A DNA stretch of 34,219 bases from a virus, in IMG/VR virus record IMGVR_UViG_3300046689_000327, positions 1 to 34,219 of that record. One strand, 5' to 3'. Below are positions 1-8,358 of the stretch, one piece after another; positions within the stretch are counted from its first letter, which is position 1, and the number at the start of each line of letters is the position of its first letter. A program made the translations under genes and the position numbers. The notes below the pieces were generated by a model that had not been told where the DNA came from, ran no database searches, and was given only the letters and a program-made list of their open reading frames with translations.

Positions 1-300
1 CGAGAGCTCTTCCGATCCCGCGCCACTCGTGCCGGTCGCGCCCACCGCGCCCGAGCTGGCCGACGTCGCGCCAGTCGCGCCGGTCCCTCCGGTCGCGCCC
101 GTCGCGCCAGTCCCGCCGACCGCGCCACTCGTGCCGGTCGCGCCAGCGGCGCCCGAGCTGGCCGACGTCGCGCCGGTCGCGCCGGTACCTCCGGTCGCGC
201 CGGTCGCGCCTACGGCGCCGACAGCCCCGCTCGCGCCGACCGCGCCGGTCGCGCCGACCGCGCCGATCGCGCCGGTCGATCCCTGTGCGCCGCGGCCGTT
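1..300 (-). repeat. Collagen-coding degenerate repeats, copy A
   Basis: GC-rich repeats built from a 9-bp Gly-X-Y theme with SASS-coding interruptions. Long exact blocks are shared with 808-1230; for example about 43 bp ending near 232 recurs ending near 1200. The two tracts lie in the same orientation less than 1 kb apart. Confidence 0.8.
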
Positions 301-429
301 CAATTCTGACTCGTCGGCCCATTCAATCGAGCCCGACACACGCGTGACCAATACCTGAGCCGCCGCGAGCGCGATTGGAGCCTCGCCGGGCATCGTCGAA
401 GAAACGCGGTATACCTTGAGAGTAATCAT
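1..429 (-). CDS. Collagen-like tail fibre protein, 3' end missing (partial)
   Basis: The reading frame starts at ATG 429 and is still open at base 1, giving 143 codons without a stop. The first ~47 residues are non-repetitive (start [11 protein letters not shown]). Gly-X-Y triplets such as GAT, GAV and GGT follow, broken by SASS interruptions, as in the fibre gene just upstream. The start lies one base after that gene's TAA. Collagen-like triplets form rod-like triple-helical shafts in phage fibres, so this is probably a second fibre or adhesin. The last codons (about bases 1-17) break the triplet pattern and match Illumina adapter sequence, so the extreme end is suspect. The host-binding tip would lie outside the window. 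Confidence 0.75.
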   Translation of the reverse strand, partial: MITLKVYRVSSTMPGEAPIALAAAQVLVTRVSGSIEWADESELNGRGAQGSTGAIGAVGATGAVGASGAVGAVGATGATGGTGATGATSASSGAAGATGTSGAVGGTGATGATGGTGATGATSASSGAVGATGTSGAGSEELS

Positions 430-430
430 C

Positions 431-1387
431 TTAAAAAACCACGACGCGCAGGCCCATAGTCGTATTATTTTCTACGGCCGTTTGGTGGTATTTGACCGAG
501 AGCTTATCCCCGGCGGCGATTGAAACGCTCTGACCGGTCAGCGACCCGACAGTCGCGCCGGCCGCTAGTGTAACTGCTAGTGCGGTATCTACTTGGTTAT
601 TTCGGAGCGTGAGTGTAATCCCAGCCGTCGCAAAAGCATTGTTTATAAAAATGCGAATACCGGTCAGCGTTTGCGCGACAGGTGCGACAACGAAACTAAC
701 GCCCTCGGTAGTCACCGGCGCGTTCGTTTGCACATGAATGATGAAAGTGTCGGTGACTACCGAGGCGAGCGATTCGGTATCACAGGCCCAGGTATACGAC
801 AGGCCCGAATTCGATCCGGTCGCGCCGGTCGCGCCGACCGCGCCGGTCCCTCCGGTCGCGCCGGTCGCGCCGATCGCGCCGACCGCGCCACTCGTGCCGG
901 TCGCGCCCGCGGCGCCTGAGCTGGCCGACGTCGCGCCAGTCGCGCCGGTCCCTCCGGTCGCGCCGGTCGCGCCAGTCCCGCCGACCGCGCCACTCGTGCC
1001 GGTCGCGCCAGCGGCGCCTGAGCTGGCCGACGTCGCGCCAGTCGCGCCGGTCCCTCCGGTCGCGCCGGTCGCGCCGACCGCGCCGACCGCGCCGCTCGTG
1101 CCGGTCGCGCCCGCGGCGCCTGAGCTGGCCGACGTCGCGCCAGTCGCGCCGGTCCCTCCGGTCGCGCCGGTCGCGCCTACGGCGCCGACAGCCCCGCTCG
1201 TGCCGGTCGCGCCGGTCGCGCCGACCTGCGCCGTGCCAGAAATCTCGCGAGGTTTCCAGATCGTCTGCAAGCCGCCAGCGCCGTCGTCGACGGAAAATAG
1301 ATAGGCATCGCCTCGCGCGATTGGGGGCACACGTCCGTCGTGCTCGCCTGAGACGAGCAGGATCCGAATGTCTTTGGACGTTGCCAA
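431..1387 (-). CDS. Collagen-like tail fibre protein with C-terminal tip domain
   Basis: A 318-residue protein in three parts. The N-terminal ~50 residues are unique and probably attach to the baseplate. About 140 residues of Gly-X-Y triplets follow, carrying a ~34-residue (102-bp) higher-order unit interrupted by SASS. A ~120-residue non-repetitive C-terminal domain, rich in beta-prone residues, is likely the trimeric receptor-binding or folding tip. The start is TTG at 1387, preceded by AAAAGGA that overlaps the stop of the gpJ-like gene; no ATG fits better. It follows the baseplate genes directly, as tail fibres usually do. The receptor cannot be told from sequence. Confidence 0.8.
   Translation of the reverse strand: MATSKDIRILLVSGEHDGRVPPIARGDAYLFSVDDGAGGLQTIWKPREISGTAQVGATGATGTSGAVGAVGATGATGGTGATGATSASSGAAGATGTSGAVGAVGATGATGGTGATGATSASSGAAGATGTSGAVGGTGATGATGGTGATGATSASSGAAGATGTSGAVGAIGATGATGGTGAVGATGATGSNSGLSYTWACDTESLASVVTDTFIIHVQTNAPVTTEGVSFVVAPVAQTLTGIRIFINNAFATAGITLTLRNNQVDTALAVTLAAGATVGSLTGQSVSIAAGDKLSVKYHQTAVENNTTMGLRVVVF
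808..1230 (-). repeat. Collagen-coding degenerate repeats, copy B
   Basis: Repeats encoding the fibre shaft, with a ~102-bp unit containing SASS plus ten Gly-X-Y triplets present about three times. It is nearly identical to blocks of copy A, so recombination or polymerase slippage could change shaft length or join the two fibre genes. Confidence 0.8.
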
Positions 1388-1395
1388 TTTTCCTT

Positions 1396-2598
1396 TTAGG
1401 CGATCGTCACGTGCGCGCCGCTGAATGTTGCCCGCTCGCGAATGCCGACCGGGAGATTGGCGTCTAGCGTCGGGCTCGGCGCGAAACCAAGCGCGAAGGC
1501 CGTCACGTCGGTGACGCCTGCGACCGCGAGCGGGATTGCCTGGAACGCCAGCGCGATCACGTCGTCGCCGCCGGTCAAGGCCTGGCCCTTCGCGAGGATC
1601 AGATCCTTGATCTGCGTGTCCCCGTCCGCCGGGTAGTCCGCCGTCTTCACGAGGGTATAGGCGAGGTATACCGGTTTCAGCGTGAAGCGCGAGAAGCGGA
1701 CCGGCTGCGAGGTTCCGTTTTCGTCGACCGCGCTCGCGAGCGTGGACCCGTTCGTTTTGATGCCGGCGGCCTTCGAGTCGAAGATCGTTTGAGCAATGTC
1801 ATTGTCCGCGACGCTGGGTGAGTCGCCGTCATCAATGAGCATTTCGATTGAGTGCGGCGTGAGGCCGTTCGAGTCGATCAAGTCGTCGACGTTTTCGAGC
1901 CCTTCGACGAAACGAATCCCGGCTAGCTCCGGATGCGCCGCCGTGTTTTCGAGATCCGCCTTAACGGCACGCAGGGTCGAGCCGCCGCGGATCGCCAATT
2001 CGTCGAACATACGTTGACGGAGCTGGATATCCGTGTCGACGTTGCGCCCGGTGACGCCGTCGTGCGCGGCATTGGTGAAATTGTTCCAGCCGCTTGCCGG
2101 CGTCTGGATGACCCATGTTGTGCCGGCCGTGATCGGGATCGGCCCCGTCTGATTGCAAGTCGCCGACGCGGCAATATCCGCAGGCGAGCCGCCGCTATTC
2201 GTCGCCGCTGCGTCGAGCGAAAACAAGAGATCCGGCCGCCCCGTCGGATACACCAGCGAGCCCGAAGGCGCCGTGCTGCCCGCGTTCAAGTTGCAGACGC
2301 CTACGACGGTCGTCGCGCGCGCGGCGCGGCGCTCAGTCCCGGTGAGCGAGGCGAGCGCGGTCAAGAGATAGTCGGCCGCCGCGTCGCGGTCAAAGCCGTG
2401 GTACGCTTCTTCGGCAAGCTCCCAGATCTCTGCAAGCTCGCTCGCGATATTGCCGTCGAGCTGGCCCAGCTCAGTCGCGACGGCGACGTCGATCCCTTCC
2501 CCGAAAGTCGTCCGGTGCTTGTCCTGGATCGATGTGAGAATGTCGGATAGCAACTTACGATTGAAGCCGGTCGGGATTACACCAAATGCAGTCGTCAT
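1396..2598 (-). CDS. Baseplate wedge protein, gpJ/Mu gp47-like (Baseplate_J)
   Basis: A 400-residue protein. The N-terminal region ([24 protein letters not shown]), the [28 protein letters not shown] stretch and the central [33 protein letters not shown] region are typical of Baseplate_J wedge proteins. These link the baseplate hub to the fibres in contractile tails. ATG 2598 overlaps the stop of the gp25-like gene by ATGA, so the two are translationally coupled, and the fibre gene follows directly. Length and position both fit the family. Confidence 0.88.
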   Translation of the reverse strand: MTTAFGVIPTGFNRKLLSDILTSIQDKHRTTFGEGIDVAVATELGQLDGNIASELAEIWELAEEAYHGFDRDAAADYLLTALASLTGTERRAARATTVVGVCNLNAGSTAPSGSLVYPTGRPDLLFSLDAAATNSGGSPADIAASATCNQTGPIPITAGTTWVIQTPASGWNNFTNAAHDGVTGRNVDTDIQLRQRMFDELAIRGGSTLRAVKADLENTAAHPELAGIRFVEGLENVDDLIDSNGLTPHSIEMLIDDGDSPSVADNDIAQTIFDSKAAGIKTNGSTLASAVDENGTSQPVRFSRFTLKPVYLAYTLVKTADYPADGDTQIKDLILAKGQALTGGDDVIALAFQAIPLAVAGVTDVTAFALGFAPSPTLDANLPVGIRERATFSGAHVTIA

Positions 2599-2990
2599 GT
2601 TACGGCCTCCGGCACGGGCGTAAATGGCCGCCCGAGATCGTCTTGGGTGATTTGAGATCCGTCTTTGAGAATGCAGGCGAATTGCGGCACGCTCAGGACA
2701 CGAGTCCGACGGTCAAACGAGATTTGAATTTGCAGCACGCGCGCGACGCCGGGCGTCAAGAGCGCTGTCCGCCTGAAGAGCGAGCGCACGAGCGACGGGT
2801 CGTAGCGCTGGCCCAAGATGCGAAACCACGGCAAGCCAAGGCGCCGATCCAGAAACCACTCACCCAAAAAGAATGAGAGATTTTGGCGGAGCCGTTGCAC
2901 GACGTAGGTTTGGAGATCCGGCGTCAAGCGCAGGCCCTTCGACAGGTCGACGTCGCCGTCGTCGTTCGACAGGAAAGAGATCGGGATCAT
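2595..2990 (-). CDS. Baseplate wedge protein, gpW/T4 gp25-like
   Basis: A 131-residue protein with the gp25/gp46-like layout: an N-terminal DLSKGLRLTPD, a central QNLSFFLGEWFLDRRLGLPW and a C-terminal beta region (RVLQIQISFDRRTRVLSV). The family is lysozyme-like in fold but non-enzymatic, and nucleates sheath assembly at the baseplate. It overlaps the spike gene upstream and the gpJ-like gene downstream by ATGA at each end. This order is standard for myovirus baseplate operons. Confidence 0.85.
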   Translation of the reverse strand: MIPISFLSNDDGDVDLSKGLRLTPDLQTYVVQRLRQNLSFFLGEWFLDRRLGLPWFRILGQRYDPSLVRSLFRRTALLTPGVARVLQIQISFDRRTRVLSVPQFACILKDGSQITQDDLGRPFTPVPEAVT

Positions 2991-3628
2991 GGTTCCAGCG
3001 CTTTCAGATTCGCCGATGCGACGGGGGTTGGCGTGAATGTGATCGGGCCGCCGGGGGCCGCGGCGAGAGCCGTTGCGAGCGCTTGAAAATTCGTATCAAT
3101 CAAGGCAGCAATCGCGACGGCCTTGAGCTTGACCGCGTCGTCGCCGGCCTCAATCCCGGCCGACGTGAAGTGCAGGCGCGACGAGTGCGAACCTGGCACG
3201 CCGATCGATTCATCGACGTCGACGCCGGCCGACGTGTCTGGATAGTAGCCGGGATACGCAACGGCGTGAAAGCCGTGCGGGCGGATCTCGCCAGGCGTGG
3301 CAAGCTGGCCCGTCGCGCGCCACTCCGCGGGCGAGTAGGTTTGGAAAACCAGGTGGACGAAGTCGCCCTTTTGCAGCCGGTAGTGCGTACTAAACTTGCT
3401 CGACCGATCGAAGCGCACCGGCACATTTACGAGCGGCGGGATCTCTTCTGCGTCGAGATCATCGTCGACCGTATAGATCGGCCGACGCAGCGCAGGGATC
3501 ACCGTCGCGCGCTGGGTCGCGGCGTCGTAGCTGTCCACAATCCCCGGCATCGAGATTTGCACGTCGACAAGCCGCGACTCGATCGCGCGCCGGATAAGCT
3601 CTGCTTCGACTGGTTCCGCTTCGGCCAT
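2987..3628 (-). CDS. Baseplate spike / membrane-puncturing protein (Gp138 N-terminal OB-fold)
   Basis: A 213-residue protein. Residues ~25-110 (ISMPGIVDSYDAATQRATVIPAL, then a YRLQKGDFVHLVF segment) fit the Gp138 N-terminal OB-fold domain of small central spikes, equivalent to P2 gpV. The C-terminal part is short and carries no lysozyme domain or obvious iron-binding tip motif. The start overlaps the hub stop by one base (TAATG). The expected role is the cell-puncturing tip under the hub. Confidence 0.8.
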   Translation of the reverse strand: MAEAEPVEAELIRRAIESRLVDVQISMPGIVDSYDAATQRATVIPALRRPIYTVDDDLDAEEIPPLVNVPVRFDRSSKFSTHYRLQKGDFVHLVFQTYSPAEWRATGQLATPGEIRPHGFHAVAYPGYYPDTSAGVDVDESIGVPGSHSSRLHFTSAGIEAGDDAVKLKAVAIAALIDTNFQALATALAAAPGGPITFTPTPVASANLKALEP

Positions 3629-4536
3629 TAGGTCACCAGTTTAAAGTCGGCTTTCTTCCCGACGGCTTCGAAGTCGCAAAACCAATCCTCCGCATGCGTG
3701 TCGCCCTTCAATTCGCATTTGGCCAGGATGAAAGATCCTCCTAGGAATCGCGACTTCAGTTTGATGCGACGCCCCGGCACGAGGTCGAGGCCTGCGCCGG
3801 CCTTGAAGATCAGACAGCGCCCTTTGACGACGCCCTTATTGGAGATCGACGGCGAGCCAATCAGGCCCGATGAGCTATCCAAGACGACCTCGAAGTCGTC
3901 GCGCGCTTGACCTAGCTTGAGGATTGATAGCGTGCCGTCCTGGATCGAATAGTCGTAGCCGACTGCGCGGCACAGGTGTCCTAGCTCATTCGCCGCGCTC
4001 CCGGAAATGGTGACGCCTTGCGAATAGATCGACGACTTGATCCCCTTGTCAATGTCGGCTGCGACCTGATCCACATTGCCGGGCTTCACTCCCAGCTCAC
4101 GCACGATACGCCTGAGCACGTCGGACGTGCGTGTGCCGGGACCAAACGAAGCGTTGATCCGCGCTGTCTGCTTCTTCTCGCCGCCATCGGTCGTCGAAAC
4201 TGTCGTGACGACGTCGCCCGAATCGCCGCGCAATTCGTGCTGGACCCAGATCGCCTGGCCATAAAAGATCTGGGTCAAACTGTCGTCGCCCATGTAGCCC
4301 GCGGCGAGCTTGATCGTCGGCGTCTTCGCCTTGGACAGGGACGCCATTAGCTCAGGCGACAGATTGTAGATCTCGACCTGGCACGTATTGGGCTCGCGCT
4401 TCCAGGTCTTGGTGGCGTTGAACGCGATTCGACGGCCGACCGGTTCGGTATCCACGCGCACCGATTCCGAGAAGACGCCGAAAGGATCATTAAAATCCAG
4501 CAGGCAAGAGATCCGGCGATTCGCGAGAGTCGGCAT
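3628..4536 (-). CDS. Baseplate hub protein (gpD/gp27-like)
   Basis: A 302-residue protein. The N-terminus contains ATKTWKREPNTCQVEIYNLSPE, a segment typical of phage hub proteins of the gp27/gpD fold. The middle (TRTSDVLRRIVRELG, then ANELGHLCRAVGYDYSIQDGTLSIL) matches late-control gpD-like proteins. The hub trimer connects the tube to the spike. It lies between the plug gene and the spike gene with 1-base overlaps on both sides. Confidence 0.78.
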   Translation of the reverse strand: MPTLANRRISCLLDFNDPFGVFSESVRVDTEPVGRRIAFNATKTWKREPNTCQVEIYNLSPELMASLSKAKTPTIKLAAGYMGDDSLTQIFYGQAIWVQHELRGDSGDVVTTVSTTDGGEKKQTARINASFGPGTRTSDVLRRIVRELGVKPGNVDQVAADIDKGIKSSIYSQGVTISGSAANELGHLCRAVGYDYSIQDGTLSILKLGQARDDFEVVLDSSSGLIGSPSISNKGVVKGRCLIFKAGAGLDLVPGRRIKLKSRFLGGSFILAKCELKGDTHAEDWFCDFEAVGKKADFKLVT

Positions 4537-4880
4537 TAGACGACAGCCCTCCCAATGTCGGCGGCCTCGAAATAGTAAAGCGGGATTGTACTTCCTAGCT
4601 CGCCGTATTGCGCGTAATCCGTCTTGCCGTCGAGCGAAGCCGCCATGAAATCGCCCGGCGGGAGGCCGACGACGAAGCGGAAGCGCGCGAGCAAGGGTCG
4701 ATTCGAAACGAGCTTGATCCCGGTCAATAGCGCATTCCCAAACGTGTCAGAGATCGACAGGTACCAGGCGCCGCCGCGCGCGTTCCAGGCGAAGTCGAGC
4801 GCATAGTCGCGCCCGTCGAGCGTGGTTCGCTGAGACCATGCCGATTGATTTTGCTGGACCGGGATATTGACGATCGCCAT
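4536..4880 (-). CDS. Baseplate plug protein, Pam3 gp18-like (DUF6983)
   Basis: A 114-residue protein with the plug-domain pattern: an aromatic and basic N-terminus, FAWNARGGAWYLSISDTFGNALLTGIKLVSNRPLLARF in the core, and a C-terminal YGELGSTIPLYYFEA. Small proteins of this kind sit in the hub lumen of compact baseplates such as cyanophage Pam3. It starts directly after the Dit-like stop (TAA then ATG) and overlaps the hub start by one base. The assignment is from recalled family pattern, not a search. Confidence 0.7.
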   Translation of the reverse strand: MAIVNIPVQQNQSAWSQRTTLDGRDYALDFAWNARGGAWYLSISDTFGNALLTGIKLVSNRPLLARFRFVVGLPPGDFMAASLDGKTDYAQYGELGSTIPLYYFEAADIGRAVV

Positions 4881-5639
4881 TTAGCCCCCCGTCGCCGAGT
4901 CGTATAGCCCGGCGGCTACTGTCTTCTTCGGGCCCTTGACCTCTGACCCGTTGCCCGTGTTGGATCCGGACTTCTTCGGCAAGCCCCGAGGCTCTAGCGG
5001 CGCCGGCAAGCCCAAGGTTACATCGCTGGTGACGAAGCGAACCTCGAGTAGGTCCAGCTCGAAAGAGCACGAGTCGCCCATGTCTGCGTCCCTGTGCGGG
5101 CTCGCATTAGTGATCGCCATACTGGCGAAGTCGCCGAAGGTCGCGTGCATTGTGATCAAGATCCCGCGCGCCTGGAATTCCTCGAAGGCCTCCCGCAGGA
5201 CCGTGAAGCGCGCGCGCGGATCGGTCGCGAAAGTCAGCGCGTCGAAGCCGGTCGGGCCTGCGCTTCCGCCGAGCCCCAGCAGACCCCCGAGTGCGCTCAA
5301 ACCAGCGCCGGCCGCCTGCGCCAAGCCGCCCGGCGTATACAAGGGCGCGCCCGGCGGATAGGCCTTGGCCGTGATCTCGGTATGCGTCGACGTCGCCGTA
5401 TTGTCCGGATCGAGATCGCCCCGCAAGGGCGAGCCCGAAAAAAGCAACGTGACGCGAAGCTGGACGGGATCCTTTCGGTAGTGGTCTGTAATCTTGCCGC
5501 CTTCTTCGACCGCGTGTTGCGTCACCGCGGCGGGAAGCTGGCCGGACTCATCCGTGATCACGTCGGCGTAGATCCGCGAGACCGCGCCGGTATCCGGATC
5601 AGTCCACTCGATCGAGGGTAGTTCGTCCAGAGAGATCAT
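4881..5639 (-). CDS. Dit-like distal tail / baseplate protein
   Basis: A 252-residue protein. The N-terminal region (VITDESGQLPAAVTQHAVEEGGKITDHYRKDPVQLRVTLLFSG) fits Dit-like proteins, where a beta-sandwich binds tube to baseplate. A Gly/Ala/Leu-rich insertion (about residues 103-128) and a C-terminal domain follow. It overlaps the tape-measure stop by ATGA. Its position between tape measure and plug/hub supports a collar at the tube end. Confidence 0.7.
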   Translation of the reverse strand: MISLDELPSIEWTDPDTGAVSRIYADVITDESGQLPAAVTQHAVEEGGKITDHYRKDPVQLRVTLLFSGSPLRGDLDPDNTATSTHTEITAKAYPPGAPLYTPGGLAQAAGAGLSALGGLLGLGGSAGPTGFDALTFATDPRARFTVLREAFEEFQARGILITMHATFGDFASMAITNASPHRDADMGDSCSFELDLLEVRFVTSDVTLGLPAPLEPRGLPKKSGSNTGNGSEVKGPKKTVAAGLYDSATGG

Positions 5640-7159
5640 TTGCCGCCCGTCCGATCTTCGAGCGTTTGGAGTGCGGCGCGTCGTTGCTCGCGCATGGCTT
5701 CATTGGTCGCCGCCTTGACGTTGCGGATCGTTTGGTGCTCGTTCGCGCCCGGCGCTACCGTGATCTGTACCGTAGGGTTCAGCTCGACCGAGTTTTGATA
5801 GACGACATTCTGTGCGACGGGGCCCGTCGCGATCTGTCCGGTCGTCGGCGTCGTCGCTAGCTGATACTGCGTGAGGGCCGCACGCGCGCTCGTCTGGCGT
5901 TCGTCGGCCGCGGCCAGCGCGGCCTTGTCCTTGTTCGTCGTGTCCTGCCGATCGCCCGTGTCAACCCTCAGCGAGTCGGGCAAATGCAACTTAGAAACGA
6001 CGGCGTTCCAGGCCTGCTCAATCCCGAGCACGAAGCCATCCCATTCCACGGCCCAGGCGGCCATGCTCGCGCTAAAGCCGTCGCCGAACACGGATAGGAC
6101 GGCGCGCACGTCGGTGAAGCCGCTCGAGAACCATTCGACCGCGTCTTGGATCCATTCGCGAACGACGGTCGCCGTACCGTCGCCGAACATGTGATCGAGC
6201 AGGCGCCCGATTAGCGAATCCTGCCCTTCGAGGAATCCGTCTAGATCGTCGAAGGCCAAAAAGATCGCGGCGAATTTCAGCGCGCCGAACAGGAACGGCG
6301 ACAGGGCCGCCCATAGCGTGAAGCCGATCGCCTTGGCTAGCGTCTTCACGCCGCTCTCGACTAGCGTCGTTTCCTTCGCCCATTCGCGGAAGGCCGAGAC
6401 GCCGGCCGTCAGGTTTTCGAGGAACGAAGTCAGGTAGGGCAGGAGATAGACGCCAATCACCGACTTGAGGCTATTGAAGCCGACTCGTAGGCGCGCGCTC
6501 TGCTTCTCGAATTCGGCGGCTCGCTCAATCATTTCTTCGGAGAAGCCGCCGCCCAGGGCTTCGAAGTCCTTGGTTAGCTCTTTGACGCCGGCCGATCCCT
6601 TGTTCAAGAGCGGGATCATGCGCGCGCCGGAGCGGCCGAAAAGCTCTTGTGCGAGTGCCGCCTTACCAGCGCCGTCTTTGGTCGACTGGAAGTGATCCGC
6701 AATCTCCGGCAAGATTTCGCTGAGCGTGCGCGTGTGCCCCGCGGCATCTTTCGTCTTGATCCCCAGCTTCGCGAAGACGGCCGTCTGCGTGCCGGCTTCG
6801 TCCTTGCCGCCGGCAATCGCGCTCGACAGGCGGCGCAGGCTGAGCGTGAATTCCTCCGCGCGGATCCCAGACTCAGCCGCGCCTAGTTCCCAGACCTGCA
6901 GTTCCTTAGTCGAGAGGCCCGTTTGCATCGAGACTCGCTCTAGCTCAGTCGCGGTCTCGACTAGCCCTTCGACCCATTCGGACGCCTGCTTCACAAGCTC
7001 GACGGCGGCGAAAGCCTGGAAGGCTTCGAGCATGAGATTGACGCCGCCGGCCGCGCCTTCGGATTCATTCTTCGTATGGCGGATCTTTTGATTGACCGTT
7101 TCGAGCTTGTGATCGTCGAAGTCAAATCCGAAGTGCGCAATGATTTCACGCAGGGCCAT
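5636..7159 (-). CDS. Tail tape measure protein
   Basis: A 507-residue protein. The N-terminal helical region contains a tape-measure signature (MQTGLSTKELQVWELGAAESG, SLRRLSSAI, then LAQELFGRSGARMIPLLNKG). A hydrophobic middle (about 235-305) may contact the host membrane at DNA ejection, and the C-terminal ~100 residues look like coil plus beta. The family rule of ~1.5 angstrom per residue implies a short tail near 75 nm. The gene follows the frameshifted chaperone gene, which is the standard order. AAGG lies 8 nt before ATG 7159. Confidence 0.88.
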   Translation of the reverse strand: MALREIIAHFGFDFDDHKLETVNQKIRHTKNESEGAAGGVNLMLEAFQAFAAVELVKQASEWVEGLVETATELERVSMQTGLSTKELQVWELGAAESGIRAEEFTLSLRRLSSAIAGGKDEAGTQTAVFAKLGIKTKDAAGHTRTLSEILPEIADHFQSTKDGAGKAALAQELFGRSGARMIPLLNKGSAGVKELTKDFEALGGGFSEEMIERAAEFEKQSARLRVGFNSLKSVIGVYLLPYLTSFLENLTAGVSAFREWAKETTLVESGVKTLAKAIGFTLWAALSPFLFGALKFAAIFLAFDDLDGFLEGQDSLIGRLLDHMFGDGTATVVREWIQDAVEWFSSGFTDVRAVLSVFGDGFSASMAAWAVEWDGFVLGIEQAWNAVVSKLHLPDSLRVDTGDRQDTTNKDKAALAAADERQTSARAALTQYQLATTPTTGQIATGPVAQNVVYQNSVELNPTVQITVAPGANEHQTIRNVKAATNEAMREQRRAALQTLEDRTGGK

Positions 7160-7177
7160 GCGCGCTGCCTTCCGGGA

Positions 7178-7857
7178 TCACGCGCGCCGCGCCGCAGACG
7201 CCGACCGGCGCGCCTGCGCCTCCCGTTCCGCCGCCGCGCGTGCGTCGGCCTCGCCTAGCAACATGGCGTCTAGCAAGGCATTCGCGGATAGCACGTCGTC
7301 GAGAGGCCAATTGCAGATCTCCTGAAAACTGTCATTGAAGCGGCCGCAAGTTGCGACGCGCCAGATCACCCAGTCGTCGCGACAGTCGGCTGGGATTGTG
7401 AAGGTAGCTCGGTCGTCGCGGCGCGCTTTTTGGCGTTCGCCCGGATCTTCTCGCCGAGCTGAGAAGACCCATTGAAAAAAGAACCGCAATTCACACGCAG
7501 CGCGAACACGAGCCACTCTAGCCACTCATCCAAGCGGCCGCGAAAGTGTCCGTCGAGAAAGGTCGCGTCGAGCGTGCGCGTCAACGCCTCGCCCTTGGCG
7601 CTGGTGAATGCGACCTGCGTCTGTGCGCCCATGACGACCGATGCGTATTCGAGATCGTCGGCCAGCTCGGCGCGCTGGAATAGCTGGCCGACCGCGAGCG
7701 CGAGTGCTTCTTCGAGACTGTCCGCGCCGACGACCTCGCCAATGAAGGGCGCAATGATGCGACCCATGCGCGCCGCGAGTCTGATCGCGTCGCGCGCGAG
7801 TAGCTTCGTTACCGTGTAGTCGCAGCTTCCGATCCGCTGCGTTTCCGAGTCCGCCAT
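7178..7857 (-). CDS. Tail assembly chaperone, -1 frameshift fusion product (G-T type)
   Basis: Read as complement 7857-7474 (128 codons) followed, after a -1 slip, by complement 7474-7178 (98 codons), giving a 226-residue product. The second frame has no well-placed start of its own. It carries a conserved-looking segment (DDWVIWRVATCGRFNDSF) and an Ala/Arg/Glu-rich helical tail. In lambda and many other phages, the short and long chaperone forms bind tape measure and tube protein at a fixed ratio. The slippery heptamer and hairpin at 7443-7480 support this reading strongly. Confidence 0.85.
7366..7857 (-). CDS. Tail assembly chaperone, short (unshifted) form
   Basis: A 163-residue protein starting at ATG 7857 (MADSETQRIG). 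AAAGGTAGG upstream is a good ribosome site; a longer frame from an upstream TTG has none. It is mostly helical with a conserved-looking core (LARDAIRLAARMG, then LEEALALAVGQLF). The frame ends in TGA at 7366, shortly after the slip site. It lies between tube and tape measure, where phage chaperones sit. Confidence 0.85.
   Translation of the reverse strand: MADSETQRIGSCDYTVTKLLARDAIRLAARMGRIIAPFIGEVVGADSLEEALALAVGQLFQRAELADDLEYASVVMGAQTQVAFTSAKGEALTRTLDATFLDGHFRGRLDEWLEWLVFALRVNCGSFFNGSSQLGEKIRANAKKRAATTELPSQSQPTVATTG
7443..7480 (-). promoter_or_regulatory. Programmed -1 frameshift signal: slippery heptamer plus hairpin
   Basis: On the minus strand the heptamer T TTT TTC occupies 7480-7474, phased exactly as X XXY YYZ in the zero frame. 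Downstream, 7470-7461 pairs with 7452-7443 as a 10-bp stem (one G-U) with an 8-nt loop. The spacer is 3 to 6 nt depending on how far the stem closes. The -1 frame then stays open to 7178. Heptamer, spacer and hairpin are the canonical elements of -1 frameshifting. Confidence 0.9.
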
Positions 7858-7898
7858 TTGAAACCTACCTTTCAAGGACGGGGCCGGGCTCGCCTAGA

Positions 7899-8324
7899 TC
7901 AGGTCGAGCCGCCCAGGAACAATTGATAGTCGACGCAGATGAATTTCCAGGGCTGATCTTCCGGCTTGTCCGTCATTGCGATCTTGGGGAAGCCTTCGAT
8001 GAAACCCGTCGGGATCGCCAGAAGCGAGACGCCGTTGCGGTCCCTCACCAGACCCGGCACGACGCCGCCGCCGCCGTCCGTATTGATATCGACTTGGTGA
8101 AGCGTCGATAGCACGTCGTTCGACTTGCTCGAATTCATGAGATGAATCGTAAGCGTGCCGACGCGGCCGTTGATTTTGACGCGCGTGACCTGGCCGTCGA
8201 CGCCCTTGACGACCTTGTATCGGGGGCCGTCTTCTTCGAATTCAATCATCGAGCCGTCGGCGAAGCCCGACATAGTGAAGCCGCCGACGATCACGTCGAC
8301 CCGAGCAGGATCCCAATTTTGCAT
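7899..8324 (-). CDS. Tail tube protein (DUF3277-like)
   Basis: A 141-residue protein. The pattern NWDPARVDVIVGGFTMSGFADGSMIEFEEDGPRYKVVKGVDGQVTRVK and the later TLTIHLMNSSKSNDVLS is that of phage tube proteins grouped with DUF3383 sheaths. It would stack in hexamers inside the sheath. It lies directly after the sheath gene, and GGAAAGGA precedes ATG 8324. Confidence 0.82.
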   Translation of the reverse strand: MQNWDPARVDVIVGGFTMSGFADGSMIEFEEDGPRYKVVKGVDGQVTRVKINGRVGTLTIHLMNSSKSNDVLSTLHQVDINTDGGGGVVPGLVRDRNGVSLLAIPTGFIEGFPKIAMTDKPEDQPWKFICVDYQLFLGGST

Positions 8325-8358
8325 AGCTTAGCTGTCCTTTCCTCTGAGGTCGAAGGGA

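Noticed and set aside
593-1304. Long plus-strand open frames opposite the fibre genes
   Set aside because: They are shadows of the Gly-X-Y repeats, Pro/Ala-Val-Pro monotonous, and lack ribosome sites.
7178-7525. Second chaperone frame as a separate 115-residue gene
   Set aside because: The start has no ribosome site and the shared region carries a full -1 frameshift signal, so a fusion product is more likely.
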